This document shows, in pieces, positions 21,101 to 31,096 of a DNA stretch of 64,000 nt. The position numbers and the translations under genes were made by a program. This DNA comes from Leishmania martiniquensis (Eukaryota > Euglenozoa > Kinetoplastea > Trypanosomatida > Trypanosomatidae). Location: contig NC_090166.1 of assembly GCF_017916325.1 (NCBI RefSeq), positions 475,001-539,000 on the forward strand, written 5' to 3'. The notes under the pieces are model-generated. The model worked only from the letters and a program-made list of their open reading frames with translations, did no database searches and was not told where the DNA came from. The stretch's first letter is position 1; each line of letters starts with the position of its first letter.

Positions 21101-22022
21101 ATGCGCCTTTGCGGCGTTTGAGGATGCGGAAGGAGGAGCCGCATCGCCTTGGAACGGACTCCATGGCGGTGAAGGCGGGGGGGAGTGACTTTGTCGGAGG
21201 CAGGGGCGGTGGAGGGGGCGGAGCAGCAGCCGGGGCGCCAACAGGCGACTTTGACCAGGGCGATTGCTGCTTGTTTGGGCCACTCGTGGAGGGCAAACCT
21301 GGTGGTAGGGGGACGGCAGTCCGGACAGCGCACCCCGTTGATGGCGCCTTGTCACTGCCCGCAGGCAGCGGCGCCAGCGAGCGGACAGAAGGCCTGCACA
21401 CTGGGCGAACATCAGAGGGGGACGGCCGCGTTGAGGACGCAGCGCCCGACCTCGGAGATGTCAGTATGCTGCTTATCGTGGCGCGCGCGGAGGAGTCGCA
21501 GTGTTGACTCGGCGTGCACAGCGAGTGTAGCGAATCTACGGCAGGAAGCATTACCGTGCCCTTGCCGGCTTCCTGAGACAGAGAGGGAGATGCTGCCGGT
21601 GGCTCGGTTGCAGTTAACGCCCGAGCTGGCAATCCAGCGCCTGAGCCACCTACCGGAAAGCCTGTGCTACGGCTGGCCGACGGGCTTGGGGAACCGGGGA
21701 ATGCAGCACCAGCCCGCGAGATTGATGGCATCGAAACGTCGCTTGCCTTCTCGCATTGCAATCGATTAATCGTCAACGGTGGCTGCTGACTTGGAGGCGG
21801 CAGATCGGGTGCACGGCCCGCTGCAGTCGTGCGGTTGTCTACGCTGTCGTTTTGATTGCGCGAGTAGGGGCGGAGACAGTCGCGGGTGTTGAGCTTGCCC
21901 AGCCTCTCGTCGTCCTCAAGGGCGTTCTGTCGGGACCTCTTTGTGCTCAGGGCTTCGCTCCGTGCCTGCGTTGGCGAAGGGGTGTCTCTCTTTCGCGCTT
22001 TCTGAGCGGAGAAGAAATGCAT
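18117..22022 (-). CDS. Large low-complexity protein with strongly acidic C-terminal tail
   Basis: 1301 residues from the ATG at 22022-22020 (MHFFSAQKARKRD). The frame continues eight codons upstream only to a GTG, so this ATG is the first usable start. Most of the protein is Ser/Pro/Ala/Thr-rich and predicted disordered, with a run of prolines (PPPPPPLPP, about residues 275-285). Short recurring SxPSP-type sites could be phosphorylated. Residues about 1230-1282 form an acidic, aromatic tail with DENGDEWYWEEVEDEEYEY, followed by GENADDAACARA and the C-terminus SGVTITATR. No enzymatic domain, signal peptide or membrane span is visible. Acidic tails of this kind can bind basic partners such as histones or act as scaffolds; that is speculation. 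Function unknown. Confidence 0.85.
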   Translation of the reverse strand: MHFFSAQKARKRDTPSPTQARSEALSTKRSRQNALEDDERLGKLNTRDCLRPYSRNQNDSVDNRTTAAGRAPDLPPPSQQPPLTINRLQCEKASDVSMPSISRAGAAFPGSPSPSASRSTGFPVGGSGAGLPARALTATEPPAASPSLSQEAGKGTVMLPAVDSLHSLCTPSQHCDSSARATISSILTSPRSGAASSTRPSPSDVRPVCRPSVRSLAPLPAGSDKAPSTGCAVRTAVPLPPGLPSTSGPNKQQSPWSKSPVGAPAAAPPPPPPLPPTKSLPPAFTAMESVPRRCGSSFRILKRRKGACEEVGSTSGGSISITTNSNQSSSTVAAAIKGNAAVGLSNGSHSASGATADSSRKESQAGSERTESSAHSKRCEPVVGFRDDVGGSPRLQKSNPSATTRLVPTPPPMNADTADSFRGTVSTWQVRTSSLYSTHSTQSAEEVTSLENSVLVRRPQRSGAHSTTPRATAKVASNCSLSLDDVPRPLTRHASTLSTEQQEALRRTPSFLSRAHTPPPSSLRELVQVRKGRRVLQVHCSTPDARAAAPGAPSAGEQSLSSSTTVLLSGLLTSRDDDGKALTASSARSSSKSLQFAGRDVDGDGRRPPSRGQAAASTRTAPPNGPSASGPRSGGRAAGWRVDAATVPSEAAAAPDAPKPPSDEAIKSPLLSCPPEPIAESAAGSKRDSRMAASVPPATRTSVAESTSSAPPPPVSQELHKKTSSSLSFLLDEAAAFDFYGSYMLSPPQFSTKTPHRITATLTPAGESASIAPADEVVQGPLQESHEQQKPETLRSGIADSATVEAKRQSNVSISVSESATTSVADSPGPASAKATAEGADARKDEGVTSPMELNPSRPSPSHVRAVRPASRQRVVMTYVDEDEEGFFQMARTTLAPASASPRLQGTCYGTPSRPSASASASGYDYLTSTLTTTKSFPPFVGDSSPKLPGSTAAPTPTAAKSAAPPPVPVTSAVAATACEQPDLSSDDDGDDEEDEYDNLLEGFRPPGFDARRGARSTSSIVFYLDKEDSLSSLDIVVRVASDLRGTGAISSSLNDSEWPSQSQRPSPVYAKPKPTTTGGSGARPHVTFDPYVAENTHPMAQLSPSRPSSALPYSQANKSLTASSSPGPYGFAMGTSSPSLLLSPNVRGSQTTLSRHSASEAQTEAPIPSAPFSIFLGTTARFAPEKSKMHRPLANTFGYTNAQRCARAAAIAAGVSAEEWARVAGVDEDDINSEDCVYGEVYTDENGDEWYWEEVEDEEYEYEEDRDEDGENADDAACARAGDSAASTSPVSGVTITATR

Positions 22023-23826
22023 GGCAGAGTGCTGTGAACACCTCACTTCGCTTCTTTGCGCTTCTTTGGCGGCAAGGCCGTGGCTGGAGACGCGGTGGGA
22101 CTGGCCAGGCGCAAAGAAGGGGTGAGGGGGAAGGGAGGGTGAGGGCTGCGAATCCTATCACCTACGGGGACATATGCATAGGGGGGGGGAAGAAGGCGAC
22201 TAACGTTGCGGTGTAGCGAGCAGCTGGGCAGAGTGCACGTCTGGCAGTAGAGCAGGCAATAAAACGGGGGATGCAAGAGAGGGGGCGACCAGAGAGCCGT
22301 GTCCGTCCCGCACCAGTCCTGTAGCCGAGGCAAGGTGGGGGGTGGGCAGGGGTGTGAAGAAAAAGAGGCCGACGACTGAGAAGAGGAGGAGCGGAAGTGA
22401 CCGGGGCGAGAGGGCGAGAGGCATGCGGGCGCGTGCGCACCACAACGGAGAGCGTGCGAGAGCGAAAGAATGGATGGCGCAGAGGCAAACAGATACATCA
22501 ACCGAGACAGAAAAGGGAGCCTCCGGCGCACACGCACGCCCACACACGCCGACCTGCAAGAGAAGAGGGCCCGCAAATTCTTAAGGAATGACGATGCTCG
22601 TATGGGAAGGGGAGGAGGGGGAGGCTACCACGATTCGTCTCCTCCACCCTGCTGGACCTCTTCGCGAGTGAAGAGGAAACGATGCCGGACTTCCCCAGGA
22701 GGGAGGGCCGACCTCTGAGAGGAGAGGAGGGAGGGAGAGGGAAACGGCGGTATGCGGCAGAGGAAGCGAAAGAAAAAAAACAGGGACAGAGTGAGAAGGT
22801 AAAAAGAGAGGTGGAGACCGGGGGGAGAGGGACGGGGGCAGGCGGAGGGGCTGCCAGCGAGAACGCGATCAAGTGCAGAGAAGCGCAGCGGCGCAGGAGA
22901 AAAAAAGCACACAAACGAGGGCACTCGCAGATGCATCCCTCTCCCGGGTACCGTATGCCACGCAGGCGGTGTGAAATGCTCCGCAGCGACTTTGGCAGTT
23001 GATGAAAAGGGACAAGGTCGGGCGTAGGTGAGAGTGAGGACGGGAGAGAGGGTGTATGTGTGTATGTGTGTGTGTGCGAGAGAGAGCGATTCCGAGTGCG
23101 CATCAAACACCACGGGAAAAGCGGGGGGAAGATGGAGAGACGTCCTCTGCGGGTAGTGACAGTACTGTGCCATCTCCGCTACACAGTGCCAAGCACCGAA
23201 TCACCATGGAGGGGGACACCAAAACCGCCAGGGGTGGGTTCAGGAGGGCCTGAGCCCCTTTGCGGCTCTTACGTCGTCTGGTCGTCGTTTTGTTACGTGT
23301 TGTACCGCCTGCAGAGCAATGGGTGAGGAGCAGCAGGGGGGGCAAAGTGGAGACGATCAATGTGCGCGCATGCACTCTACGCACAGAAACAAAAAAAGGC
23401 CACAGATGCTACGCTGCTTCCACCGCGTTGACCGTTCCGCGCGCAGAGAGACGCCAAGTGGTTCCCTTCCCTCCCTCCTCCCCGCCACCCCAAACGCACA
23501 CACACGCACGCACGCAGAGGATGAAGAGTAGCATCGAGCCTTCTTGCTCACCGGGGAGTGTCCAGCCCGCGCAAAGAGGGACACAAAAAAAGGATAAACA
23601 GAGGGGGGGACATGGTGGTGCGTAGGTGAGCATGGCCACTTGTGAGTGACAACGGTGCCACACCTGCTCGAGGGCACAAACCAATGGGCGCTGCGATGCG
23701 TCAGATCCCGTTCACGCAGGGGCGGCAGGGGAAGCGTATACGACGCTTCAGAGACACACACACATAGTGCCGAGCCGCCCGCATCATCACCCCCATCGAT
23801 AAGCAGCGAAACACCCCATGGCACGC
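22023..23826. other. Intergenic spacer
   Basis: About 1.8 kb without a gene. C/T-rich tracts on the minus strand (purine-rich on plus at 22330-22420 and 22600-22810) could serve as splice and polyadenylation signals. A GTGTATGTGTGTATGTGTG microsatellite lies at about 23053-23075. Confidence 0.55.
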
Positions 23827-26800
23827 CTATCGGCCCATTCGACGCTTCGCCATCAGCGCCTCTGCCTCCGCACGGCTACGCTCGAGCAAGGCTGGAATCG
23901 CCTCCAGCTCCTTCGTTGACTGCTCAACGACGTCGGCGATGCTGCTCTGCATCCGCGTGAGCATCTGCAAACGGGCCGCGCGCGCATCACGGCGACGCTT
24001 GCGCTCCGCTTTTTGCTTCTCGCGCAGTGCTTGCAGTTCCATCGCCATTCGCAGCTCTCTTGACTGGCACCGCTCCACCTCCTCACGGAGCCGGTGTACC
24101 TCGTGCCGCAGCTCAATCGTGCTCAGCTGCTCCACCGGACGTGATTGGAGAGCGGAGGGGCCGCGACTGTACCGGCTGAGAGAGGAGCGGTCTGCCACAC
24201 TGGCTGCCGCCGCCGCCACCGCGCCACCTCCAAAGGTGGGAAAGCCATCAGTCCTTGGATTTTGCTGATACCCATCTAACGACAGTCGAGACGCACTGCC
24301 ATAGACAGTGTTCACGTTGGTCGCAACCGTCATGGCATCCTCGTTCACCTGAGACCTCATCTCTGCGTCGGTGGCACCTAGCGCTGAGGCGCCGCCAGAA
24401 ACATCTTGCACGCTGGGTGTAGGATGCAAGTAGGGTAGCGGCCCACTCATAGAGGCGGGGAGAGGCTGTTGGGTTTGGGAGGGGTGCGTGTTGGCCGTGA
24501 GGGACGAGGAGGGCAGCAGCGCAGGTATGTGCAGCTGCAAAAACTGCGATTGTGTAGGAGAGGACTGCGTGTGAGGGAGAAGAAAACGCTGCTGGGTACG
24601 CAGCTCCTGCTCCTCTGCACGGGCCTCTGCTGCCTCAAGTCTCTCCCACACCTCTTCGAGCTCGCGTTGCTGCGCCGACACCATGTGCTCTACTTCACTC
24701 CTCCGGTGCAGGGCGTCGTTGAGCTGTTCCTCCAGCCGGTGCGCTTCTTGCCGCTGAGTTTCGAGCTCAGTCGAGACATCGTGCAGGCGGACCTGCAAGT
24801 CATCGTACATTTCTTGCGTTACCGCTGGCGCAGACAGGAGTCGGTTCTGTGACCCGAAAACACTCCTCAGTGACCCCTGCCTCGGCGTGTTGCTGGCGGA
24901 GCGAGGCGTGCTGTCGATGTCTCCCATCGACAGCGACTGCGGCACAGATGTGTGCGAGTGGTCGCCATGCGCGCTGGGAAGGCGCTCACATTTGATCACT
25001 TTTAGTGGTGCAGAGGAGGCTGTCAGTGTCGGCGATCGACGGCGCGGCTCCGTCGCCTCCAGAAGAAGCTCAGAGATACGCTGATGCGCGGCCGCGAGCT
25101 GATCCTCGAGCTCTTCCACCACGCTGCGGTCGACCGTATCGCGTGGGGTCGACGGCTGCCGCGCGTACCGGCCAGACCCCGGCTGCCATGTGTCATCGTC
25201 TCGGGCGCTGTTTGCCAAGGCCCGCCGCGCGTTCGAAACGTAACGATTGCTCCTCTCGCACCGTTCCTGCAGTAGCCGATCTCGCTCCTCCGTGATGCGG
25301 CGCAGCTCGGTACGCTTCCCATCCACTTCGTCGCGCAGCAGCTGTACCTCCGCCTCTTTTGGGTTCTCCTGAAGGGCCGCGGCGAGGCGGGCCTCGAGTA
25401 GCCGCGCTTTTTCCTCTGCGGCCTCTGCACGCTGCCTTGCGGCAGTCACTTCGCTGACGGAAAGATGAGCCCCTTTGCCCTCTCCCACAGGAGCAGCAGC
25501 CGACGTGCGCGGGCTGCGCTGAGAGCTGCCGGTGGACTGGCACGCACCAGGGTCACGATAGCTGCTGCTGTTGCACTCGCTACGGGAGGATGCTCTGCAC
25601 ACCTCGGCAAGGTTCTGCCCAGATGCTACGAGGTCCTGCGGCGTAGCCGTGGCCACCATCGCCGGCGGTGGCAGGGCCTTCGCTACGTTGGACAGCATCA
25701 CACTTGCGTCAGAGGAAAACTCGATTGGCTTTCCACGCGGCTGGTGGCTGTAGGCTCCAAGCCGGGGGCCCTCGTCCTCTGGTAGGGCGCAGGCCACCCA
25801 CGATGTCGGCACGGCCAACGCCGGTACGATAGTCTTCGCGCCCTCGGGCGAGTCTCGAGCACTGTGGTGTGGCAGGGCCGCCAGCGCTTCAGCCTCGGCT
25901 ATGAGGGCATCGATCGCCGCCAGCTCGTCTTCAGCCATCCGCACGTACTCCATGTGATCCTCGTGTTCCTTCAGCAGAGCCGCCACCTCGCCAGAGCCCA
26001 GATTCTTAGGTGGCCGAGTTGTCGCCTTCGGCGGCCACGCAGCATCTGGGCTCTGCGACGTGGCGGTCGAAAGTGCTTCGTGCGCCACTTTCAGCCTCTG
26101 CTGAGCCTGCGCTGCCTGGGTGAGCGCGCCGACCCACCGGTACAGGGCAGCGGCGGTCTTGTGCTCCTTCTCAACGGCCGCCACCGCCGGCGACATCTTC
26201 AGAAAGCGCAGTGCCCGCTGTGTATCACTAGCTGTCAAATTAGTGGACTTCACGGCAGCGAGCCGCTTTGGTAAAGAGGCTGCCTGCGCTACCACGTCAT
26301 CAAACGACGCACACCCGCGGTCGTGCAGCGGTGCCGCCGCCGTTTCTATGAGGCGCACCAACAGCTCCGAAGAGGAGCCGCTTCGGCGCCGCTGTAGATC
26401 TATCCACGCAAGCGGCCTCACCGTTCGCAGCCCTGCGCGGGCGAGCAGTAGCCGCTTCTCGGCAGCACTGGCGGCCTTCGCTGCTTCATCGGCATTCGTG
26501 CGAGTGGGATCAAGGTGCGCCTTCATCGGGGACGGTGTCCGCAGCGAGACAGGCGTGGATGCTGCCGTGGCGCCGCCGCTTTCCCGTCGTGTATGCTGCC
26601 GGAGCAGTTCGTCGATATCCTCTAGGCGGGCTCTGCTGGATGCCAAGTCGTCTCGAAGGCTGTCTCGATGCCCTCGCATCTCCCGAAGTTCCTCGGCTGT
26701 CATCACAGCATCCACACTGTCCAGGTTTAGTGGCGATGCCGCGCTGCCACTGCCGTTTGCCCCCTTGGGTGACGGAATAGAGGCCGTGATCAGTCCTCCG

Positions 26801-27066
26801 ACAGAGGGATCGGAAGCGTCGACGAGTTGTCCAGTCACCAACCCGCCGCTCCTGCTCGCATCGTGCGCTCTCTGGAGATCGAGCAGGAGCAGCGGGCGTG
26901 GCTGCACAAGGACAGCGATGGTGCCATCATTTTGGGTCATGGTCGGCGTAGAAGCCACCAGACCGACAAGGCAGTTACTGCCGTCTGCCGAGGTGAAGAA
27001 GGCAACAGCCCGGTGCGGTGCTATGGAGGCGCTTGAAAGCGCGCCGGTCGCCAGCCGCGGAGGCAT
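23827..27066 (-). CDS. Coiled-coil protein, function unknown
   Basis: 1079 residues from the ATG at 27066-27064 (MPPRLATGALSSAS). The open frame extends 32 codons further but begins with TTG and crosses the predicted splice acceptor at 27147, so the first ATG after the acceptor was chosen. Residues about 1-65 form a compact beta-rich segment (HRAVAFFTSADGSNCLVGLV, TIAVLVQPRPLLLLDL). Helical, charged segments follow at about 120-155 (LREMRGHRDSLRDDLASS). Long coiled coils lie at about 540-680 (ARQRAEAAEEKARLLEARL) and 760-830, and at 980-1075 before the C-terminus MAKRRMGR. Ser/Pro-rich linkers separate them. There is no motor, kinase or membrane feature. Such proteins are often cytoskeletal or flagellar in trypanosomatids (inference). 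Confidence 0.88.
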   Translation of the reverse strand: MPPRLATGALSSASIAPHRAVAFFTSADGSNCLVGLVASTPTMTQNDGTIAVLVQPRPLLLLDLQRAHDASRSGGLVTGQLVDASDPSVGGLITASIPSPKGANGSGSAASPLNLDSVDAVMTAEELREMRGHRDSLRDDLASSRARLEDIDELLRQHTRRESGGATAASTPVSLRTPSPMKAHLDPTRTNADEAAKAASAAEKRLLLARAGLRTVRPLAWIDLQRRRSGSSSELLVRLIETAAAPLHDRGCASFDDVVAQAASLPKRLAAVKSTNLTASDTQRALRFLKMSPAVAAVEKEHKTAAALYRWVGALTQAAQAQQRLKVAHEALSTATSQSPDAAWPPKATTRPPKNLGSGEVAALLKEHEDHMEYVRMAEDELAAIDALIAEAEALAALPHHSARDSPEGAKTIVPALAVPTSWVACALPEDEGPRLGAYSHQPRGKPIEFSSDASVMLSNVAKALPPPAMVATATPQDLVASGQNLAEVCRASSRSECNSSSYRDPGACQSTGSSQRSPRTSAAAPVGEGKGAHLSVSEVTAARQRAEAAEEKARLLEARLAAALQENPKEAEVQLLRDEVDGKRTELRRITEERDRLLQERCERSNRYVSNARRALANSARDDDTWQPGSGRYARQPSTPRDTVDRSVVEELEDQLAAAHQRISELLLEATEPRRRSPTLTASSAPLKVIKCERLPSAHGDHSHTSVPQSLSMGDIDSTPRSASNTPRQGSLRSVFGSQNRLLSAPAVTQEMYDDLQVRLHDVSTELETQRQEAHRLEEQLNDALHRRSEVEHMVSAQQRELEEVWERLEAAEARAEEQELRTQQRFLLPHTQSSPTQSQFLQLHIPALLPSSSLTANTHPSQTQQPLPASMSGPLPYLHPTPSVQDVSGGASALGATDAEMRSQVNEDAMTVATNVNTVYGSASRLSLDGYQQNPRTDGFPTFGGGAVAAAAASVADRSSLSRYSRGPSALQSRPVEQLSTIELRHEVHRLREEVERCQSRELRMAMELQALREKQKAERKRRRDARAARLQMLTRMQSSIADVVEQSTKELEAIPALLERSRAEAEALMAKRRMGR

Positions 27067-29266
27067 CTGAATGATGCAGTTTGAAGGGGTATCAATACAG
27101 CCACACAGACGAGCAGTCGATGGAAAGATGATAGTAGGCGTCTGCACTGATATTTCATGCAAGTCGCATGCACGGGGAGGGGCGAACAGTGAGGGAGGAG
27201 AGAGGACGCTATGCTTCAGACAGCAGAGGTAGACGAAGGAAGCCTGATCAGCGCGTCCCCGGCCCTACTTCCACCAGCAGCGCCATCACTGCCACCACCA
27301 CGAGCGCATCTGCCGACACCCTTGTAGTGCTGTCGGCTGCGTGTGGTGGGGCAACCACCGAGGAGGCACTAGTTGTAAAGGCATGTCTGTCTTCTGGGCG
27401 GCCACGTGCGACACGGCGGATTCGGCTCCGTGCCGGCTGAAACGATTCGCTGACCTCCTTCACCAAAAACAATGCACCATACCTAAGCGAAGGCGAAGGA
27501 CGGAAGATGCACCGTTGGGCGGCGTTCCCCGTCGGCCGAATGGGCAGCAGCTCTTCTTTTATTTTTTCTTCTCGCTGCCTCGGTAGATTAGTAATAGAAG
27601 GCTGAGTGGAATGCCGGAGTGCACTCCCAACCTCCCCCTCTTCTACCGCCTCCAGCCGTGATGGCGCGGTATGCCCTCCCTGCTACTTTGACGAGGCTCC
27701 GTGGTGGCTGTCATTAGCCGTGAGCGAATGAGACACGGGGCACCAGAGAAAATGCGATAAGCCCCCCCACACACACACACACCCTTGCACATACACAGAG
27801 AGAGAGAGGAAGGGAGGGAGAGGGAGACGGCTGAAGTCATAACGGCCAGAGAGACGTTAGGCGTGGGATCGTTGCATCCACTGACAGAGCAAAAAGGGGC
27901 AACCGCGGGCGGGGCGGACGTCACGTCAGCCAACCTCATGCAACGCCCATACAACTCGACAGAGCACCACACAGCAAAGGCGAAAGAGGGGCTGTGAAAC
28001 GGAGAAGAAAAAGCAGTCGCCTACGCCTCCGCGTGGTTCTTCCCGTACCGTGACGTCCCTGCGCGCAAGCACAGTTACTGCGTGAGTCTCTGTCATCTAT
28101 GAGTACATGTGTGCGGCAGCCCTTTGCCCCAGTGCCGCCCTCCACTGCAACGGCAGAGAAGAAGTGAGGAGAAAAGCCCCCCCGCTGTGCTGTGACGCGG
28201 AGGAAAAAGAGGGGGAGAGGAAGAGAGGCACAATCGCCTTGCTGCTGTCTGACGTGTCTTTCACAGGAGCGCGGGGCAGACGGCATACGCCCTCTCTTCT
28301 CCTGTCGCCTTTCCTCTTCCCCCAATCACCCTCCCTCTCCCCCCTCTCTCAGGGAGGATTGGCGCGGTCAGGAGCGACTATGGGGCACAGGTCCCGTGGA
28401 CTGGGCCGCTGTGAAGCGCACTCCGCATCTTGGTGTGTAGCGGTGAGGGAGGTGCAGTACACGACCACTGCCACACTGCCGCTGGGCATCCACGAGCGCA
28501 CAGAGGTAGCGATGCAAACCGCGAGATGGGGGTGAAAGAGATACCCCACCCCGCGAGAGAAAAAAAAAGGGAAAGGCACCCGCACATACGCAGGCAGAAG
28601 ACGAGAGGAAACAAAAGACGGCTGAGTCGGCATTTGGTGAGAAACGGCCCGGTAAGCCGCCCTGTCCGCTGGTGCGGCTTCCCCGGCGGGAGGTCCCTCG
28701 TTCGTTCACACACACACACACGCACACGCACAGAGAGAGGGAGGGAGGGAGAGGGAGAGGGAGATGAATCACAGCAGTGGGATGAAAGCACAGCGGAGGC
28801 GAAGAGGGGCGGCGGTTCCGATGGCCACCACAAAACAACACTGTCAAGCATACAGACACAGACGCCACCGCATGCAGCCGCGACAGAATCCGCGAAAGAA
28901 AAATGTGTGGGAAAGAGAGAGAGAGACAGAGACAGACAGAGAGGGGGAGGGGGAGGGCAGACGAATGGGCAACAGCAACGACGCCGAGGAGAGAAGGCAG
29001 GGGCGACGCAGAAGAAGCAGACGAGCAGACAGCGCACATCAGCAACGAAAAAAAAGAGGAAAGATAAAAGACAAAAGGAACAATGAAGAGAACGATAGCG
29101 TTGGAGAGCCCAAAGAGGAGGAGAAAAAAGGACGGAAAGGGATACGTCAAGAGGGAAAGCGATACGGGCACAGGAAGGGGAGGGGGAGGGGGAAGAGCAC
29201 TGCCCTTCGGCTTCCTCTAGGCGCGCCAGCTGCTTCTCGACATGGAGCGTCCCCCAACAAGACTCC
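27067..29266. other. Intergenic spacer
   Basis: 2.2 kb without a gene, containing CACACA repeats near 27766-27782 and 28708-28730 and GAGA/GGGAGG-rich blocks at 27800-27830, 28735-28760 and 28910-28960. Minus-strand Leu/Ser/Cys-rich frames here are translations of C/T-rich repeats. Confidence 0.55.
27147..27210 (-). promoter_or_regulatory. Candidate spliced-leader acceptor that decides the start of the coiled-coil gene
   Basis: A minus-strand C/T-rich tract (about 27172-27210) is followed by ATATCAG, the first AG after it (27148-27147). The next ATG downstream is the in-frame one at 27066, giving an 80-nt 5'UTR. Confidence 0.5.
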
Positions 29267-31096
29267 CTACACGACCTCGTCAAGGTACTGCTTCAGCTGC
29301 GGGTTCCCGTTGATGGCGGCGTGAGCCCCATCCAGCACAGCGTTAGCCTCCTTGGACTCGTTGCGCAAGATACAGATCTCCTTCTCTAGCCTGTCAATGA
29401 TCTTCGCTAGCTCGAGGCCGTCTCTCGCGTGGAAGAGGGACGGCATGCAACCGTTAGTGGCGGCGCCGTTCACCACCGGATCTTTCCCTGGCTCAGCTCC
29501 AGGCCGGCCGCCCCGCCTACGGCCGTTCTTGTCGATGGGCGTCTCATTCCTTTGGTCCTCAAGGGCGGCTGTGAGATCACTGAGCGCGTGAGGTTGACGG
29601 TCTGACCCCTTCGGCAGACCCGCCTTGCTTGCGTCCGCCACCTCCGCGGCAGCTTCTTCGGCATCCTCCATCGCGCGCTCTTCTGCAGCGAGATCAACGC
29701 GCTGCGACGCCAGGGCCTCCTTGGCATCTGCCAAGTCGTGCCACGCACACGCGAGAGCGCCACGAAGATCTTCGAGGTCGTCCTCTAGGTCCTTGATCTT
29801 AGCATCGGCCCGCTGCTGCTCCTCGTACAGAGCGGCGCGGGCCTCCAGAGCCTTCTTCAGCTGCTCCACCTGCTCCGGCGTGAGCGTCACCACTGTCGAC
29901 GCCGGATCGTCATAGTTCACGAGAATGCTGCTGTGCAAAATGATCGAGCTGTTGTCGGTGAAGGTCCACGTGTTGGCCGTGCCGTAGATATTCTCGTGCA
30001 GCGGGGGTGCTCCTGGGCGACCGCGCGGCGTCGCGCGATTGGCGCCCCCGCCAGACTTGCCGTCCCTAGGGCTCGAGTCCCTGTCGGCCAAGTGACCTTT
30101 GGGCGACCGCGCAGCCCTGCTCGCGCTCTTGCTGTGGTTGATGTGCACCGGCGAGTCCCCTAACTCTCTCTTCAGCTGCGTTTCCTCGTCTTTATACTGT
30201 TCCACCTCGTTGCGACGCTTTCGCAGCGTGTCCTCCATCTTCTCGATATTGCTCCTCTCATGGATCCGCGCTTGATCGTAGTTCATAATGTCGACGGTAG
30301 CCTCGCTGGTTGCCAGCTGTGCCGCGACCCATCGCTGCACAATACCCAGCGCACGACTGCCCCCCATCGAGTCCCTGTGCGTGAAGCGAGGGTTCGACAA
30401 GTACTCCTTGCGCACACGCCGCCGCGTGGTGAGCGAGATGCTCCGCGAGTCGAACTCCTCCAGCCGCTTTTGGAACGAGCGCTGCCTGATTACTTTGAGA
30501 ACGTAGCTCCAATCCAGTGTCCGCTCTCCAAGCGTCAGTAGCATGGCTTCCATCACAAACTTCACAATCTCCGGAGGGTTCACGTAGCTGCGAATCTCAC
30601 GCCAGTCTGTCTCCTCCATGTTTCTCACTTCCTCCCTCGCCGCCGCCGCGGCCTTCTCCGCGCGCGCCGCATCCGCCTCATACGCGGCACGGCCTTCGCT
30701 GTAGTGCGCATGCTGTACTGCAAGCGTCTTGTTCAGGTCCTCCATTTCCTCCTCCGCCTTCCGACGCATCCGCTGCAGCTCCTCCAGTCGCTTCACCGCT
30801 GCCGCACGGCTCGCGCCCGATACGGGCGATTCCTCCGGTGGCATCTCCCCACCGCTGCCTGTCCACAGCATGAGCTGGACGAGGCGCGGGCTAGGGATGG
30901 CGGCCACCGTGCCGAGGCCCCATTTCCAACCCTGCGTCCGCTCGCATACGTATTCGAACGCGACCAGGTCATTGACGGAGACGCGAATATGGGCCACATG
31001 GCCGATGTTGGCGAGCACCGAATCGGGCTCGGCGGTGGCAGCGGGGGAGGGCAGCGCCTTCATCAGACCGCTCAGCCCGGGCGGCGAGGCATCCAT
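29267..31096 (-). CDS. Coiled-coil protein with dynein-heavy-chain stalk (microtubule-binding) domain, no motor
   Basis: 609 residues, ATG at 31096-31094. Residues about 35-80 form a small beta segment (VSVNDLVAFEYVCERTQGW). A coiled coil at about 98-160 leads into residues 164-262, which read like the microtubule-binding tip of a dynein heavy chain: EIRSYVNPPEIVKFVMEAM, then a Trp-containing helix (LDWSYVLKVIRQRSFQKRL), EEFDSRSIS and RKEYLSNPRF. Dynein consensus at these places is NPPxxVKxVMEAV, WxxAKKLL, FLxxLxxYDKDNI and KxxYxxNPxF. A second coil (about 270-310) follows, as in a dynein stalk. Then come a basic Ser/Gly-rich linker and another coil at about 405-490. No AAA+ Walker motif exists anywhere. 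A microtubule- or axoneme-binding role is inferred from the domain. The domain call is by recognition of conserved residues, without a profile search. Confidence 0.88.
   Translation of the reverse strand: MDASPPGLSGLMKALPSPAATAEPDSVLANIGHVAHIRVSVNDLVAFEYVCERTQGWKWGLGTVAAIPSPRLVQLMLWTGSGGEMPPEESPVSGASRAAAVKRLEELQRMRRKAEEEMEDLNKTLAVQHAHYSEGRAAYEADAARAEKAAAAAREEVRNMEETDWREIRSYVNPPEIVKFVMEAMLLTLGERTLDWSYVLKVIRQRSFQKRLEEFDSRSISLTTRRRVRKEYLSNPRFTHRDSMGGSRALGIVQRWVAAQLATSEATVDIMNYDQARIHERSNIEKMEDTLRKRRNEVEQYKDEETQLKRELGDSPVHINHSKSASRAARSPKGHLADRDSSPRDGKSGGGANRATPRGRPGAPPLHENIYGTANTWTFTDNSSIILHSSILVNYDDPASTVVTLTPEQVEQLKKALEARAALYEEQQRADAKIKDLEDDLEDLRGALACAWHDLADAKEALASQRVDLAAEERAMEDAEEAAAEVADASKAGLPKGSDRQPHALSDLTAALEDQRNETPIDKNGRRRGGRPGAEPGKDPVVNGAATNGCMPSLFHARDGLELAKIIDRLEKEICILRNESKEANAVLDGAHAAINGNPQLKQYLDEVV

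Noticed and set aside
19861..21507. 548-codon open frame on the plus strand
   Set aside because: It lies entirely antisense to the 1301-residue gene. Its Leu/Ala/Ser-rich translation reflects GC-rich codon bias of the real strand.
28368..29283. Two overlapping 270-300-codon minus-strand frames
   Set aside because: Leu/Ser/Cys/Phe-rich translations of C/T-rich spacer with CACACA and GAGAGG repeats; no domain and no codon bias of a gene.
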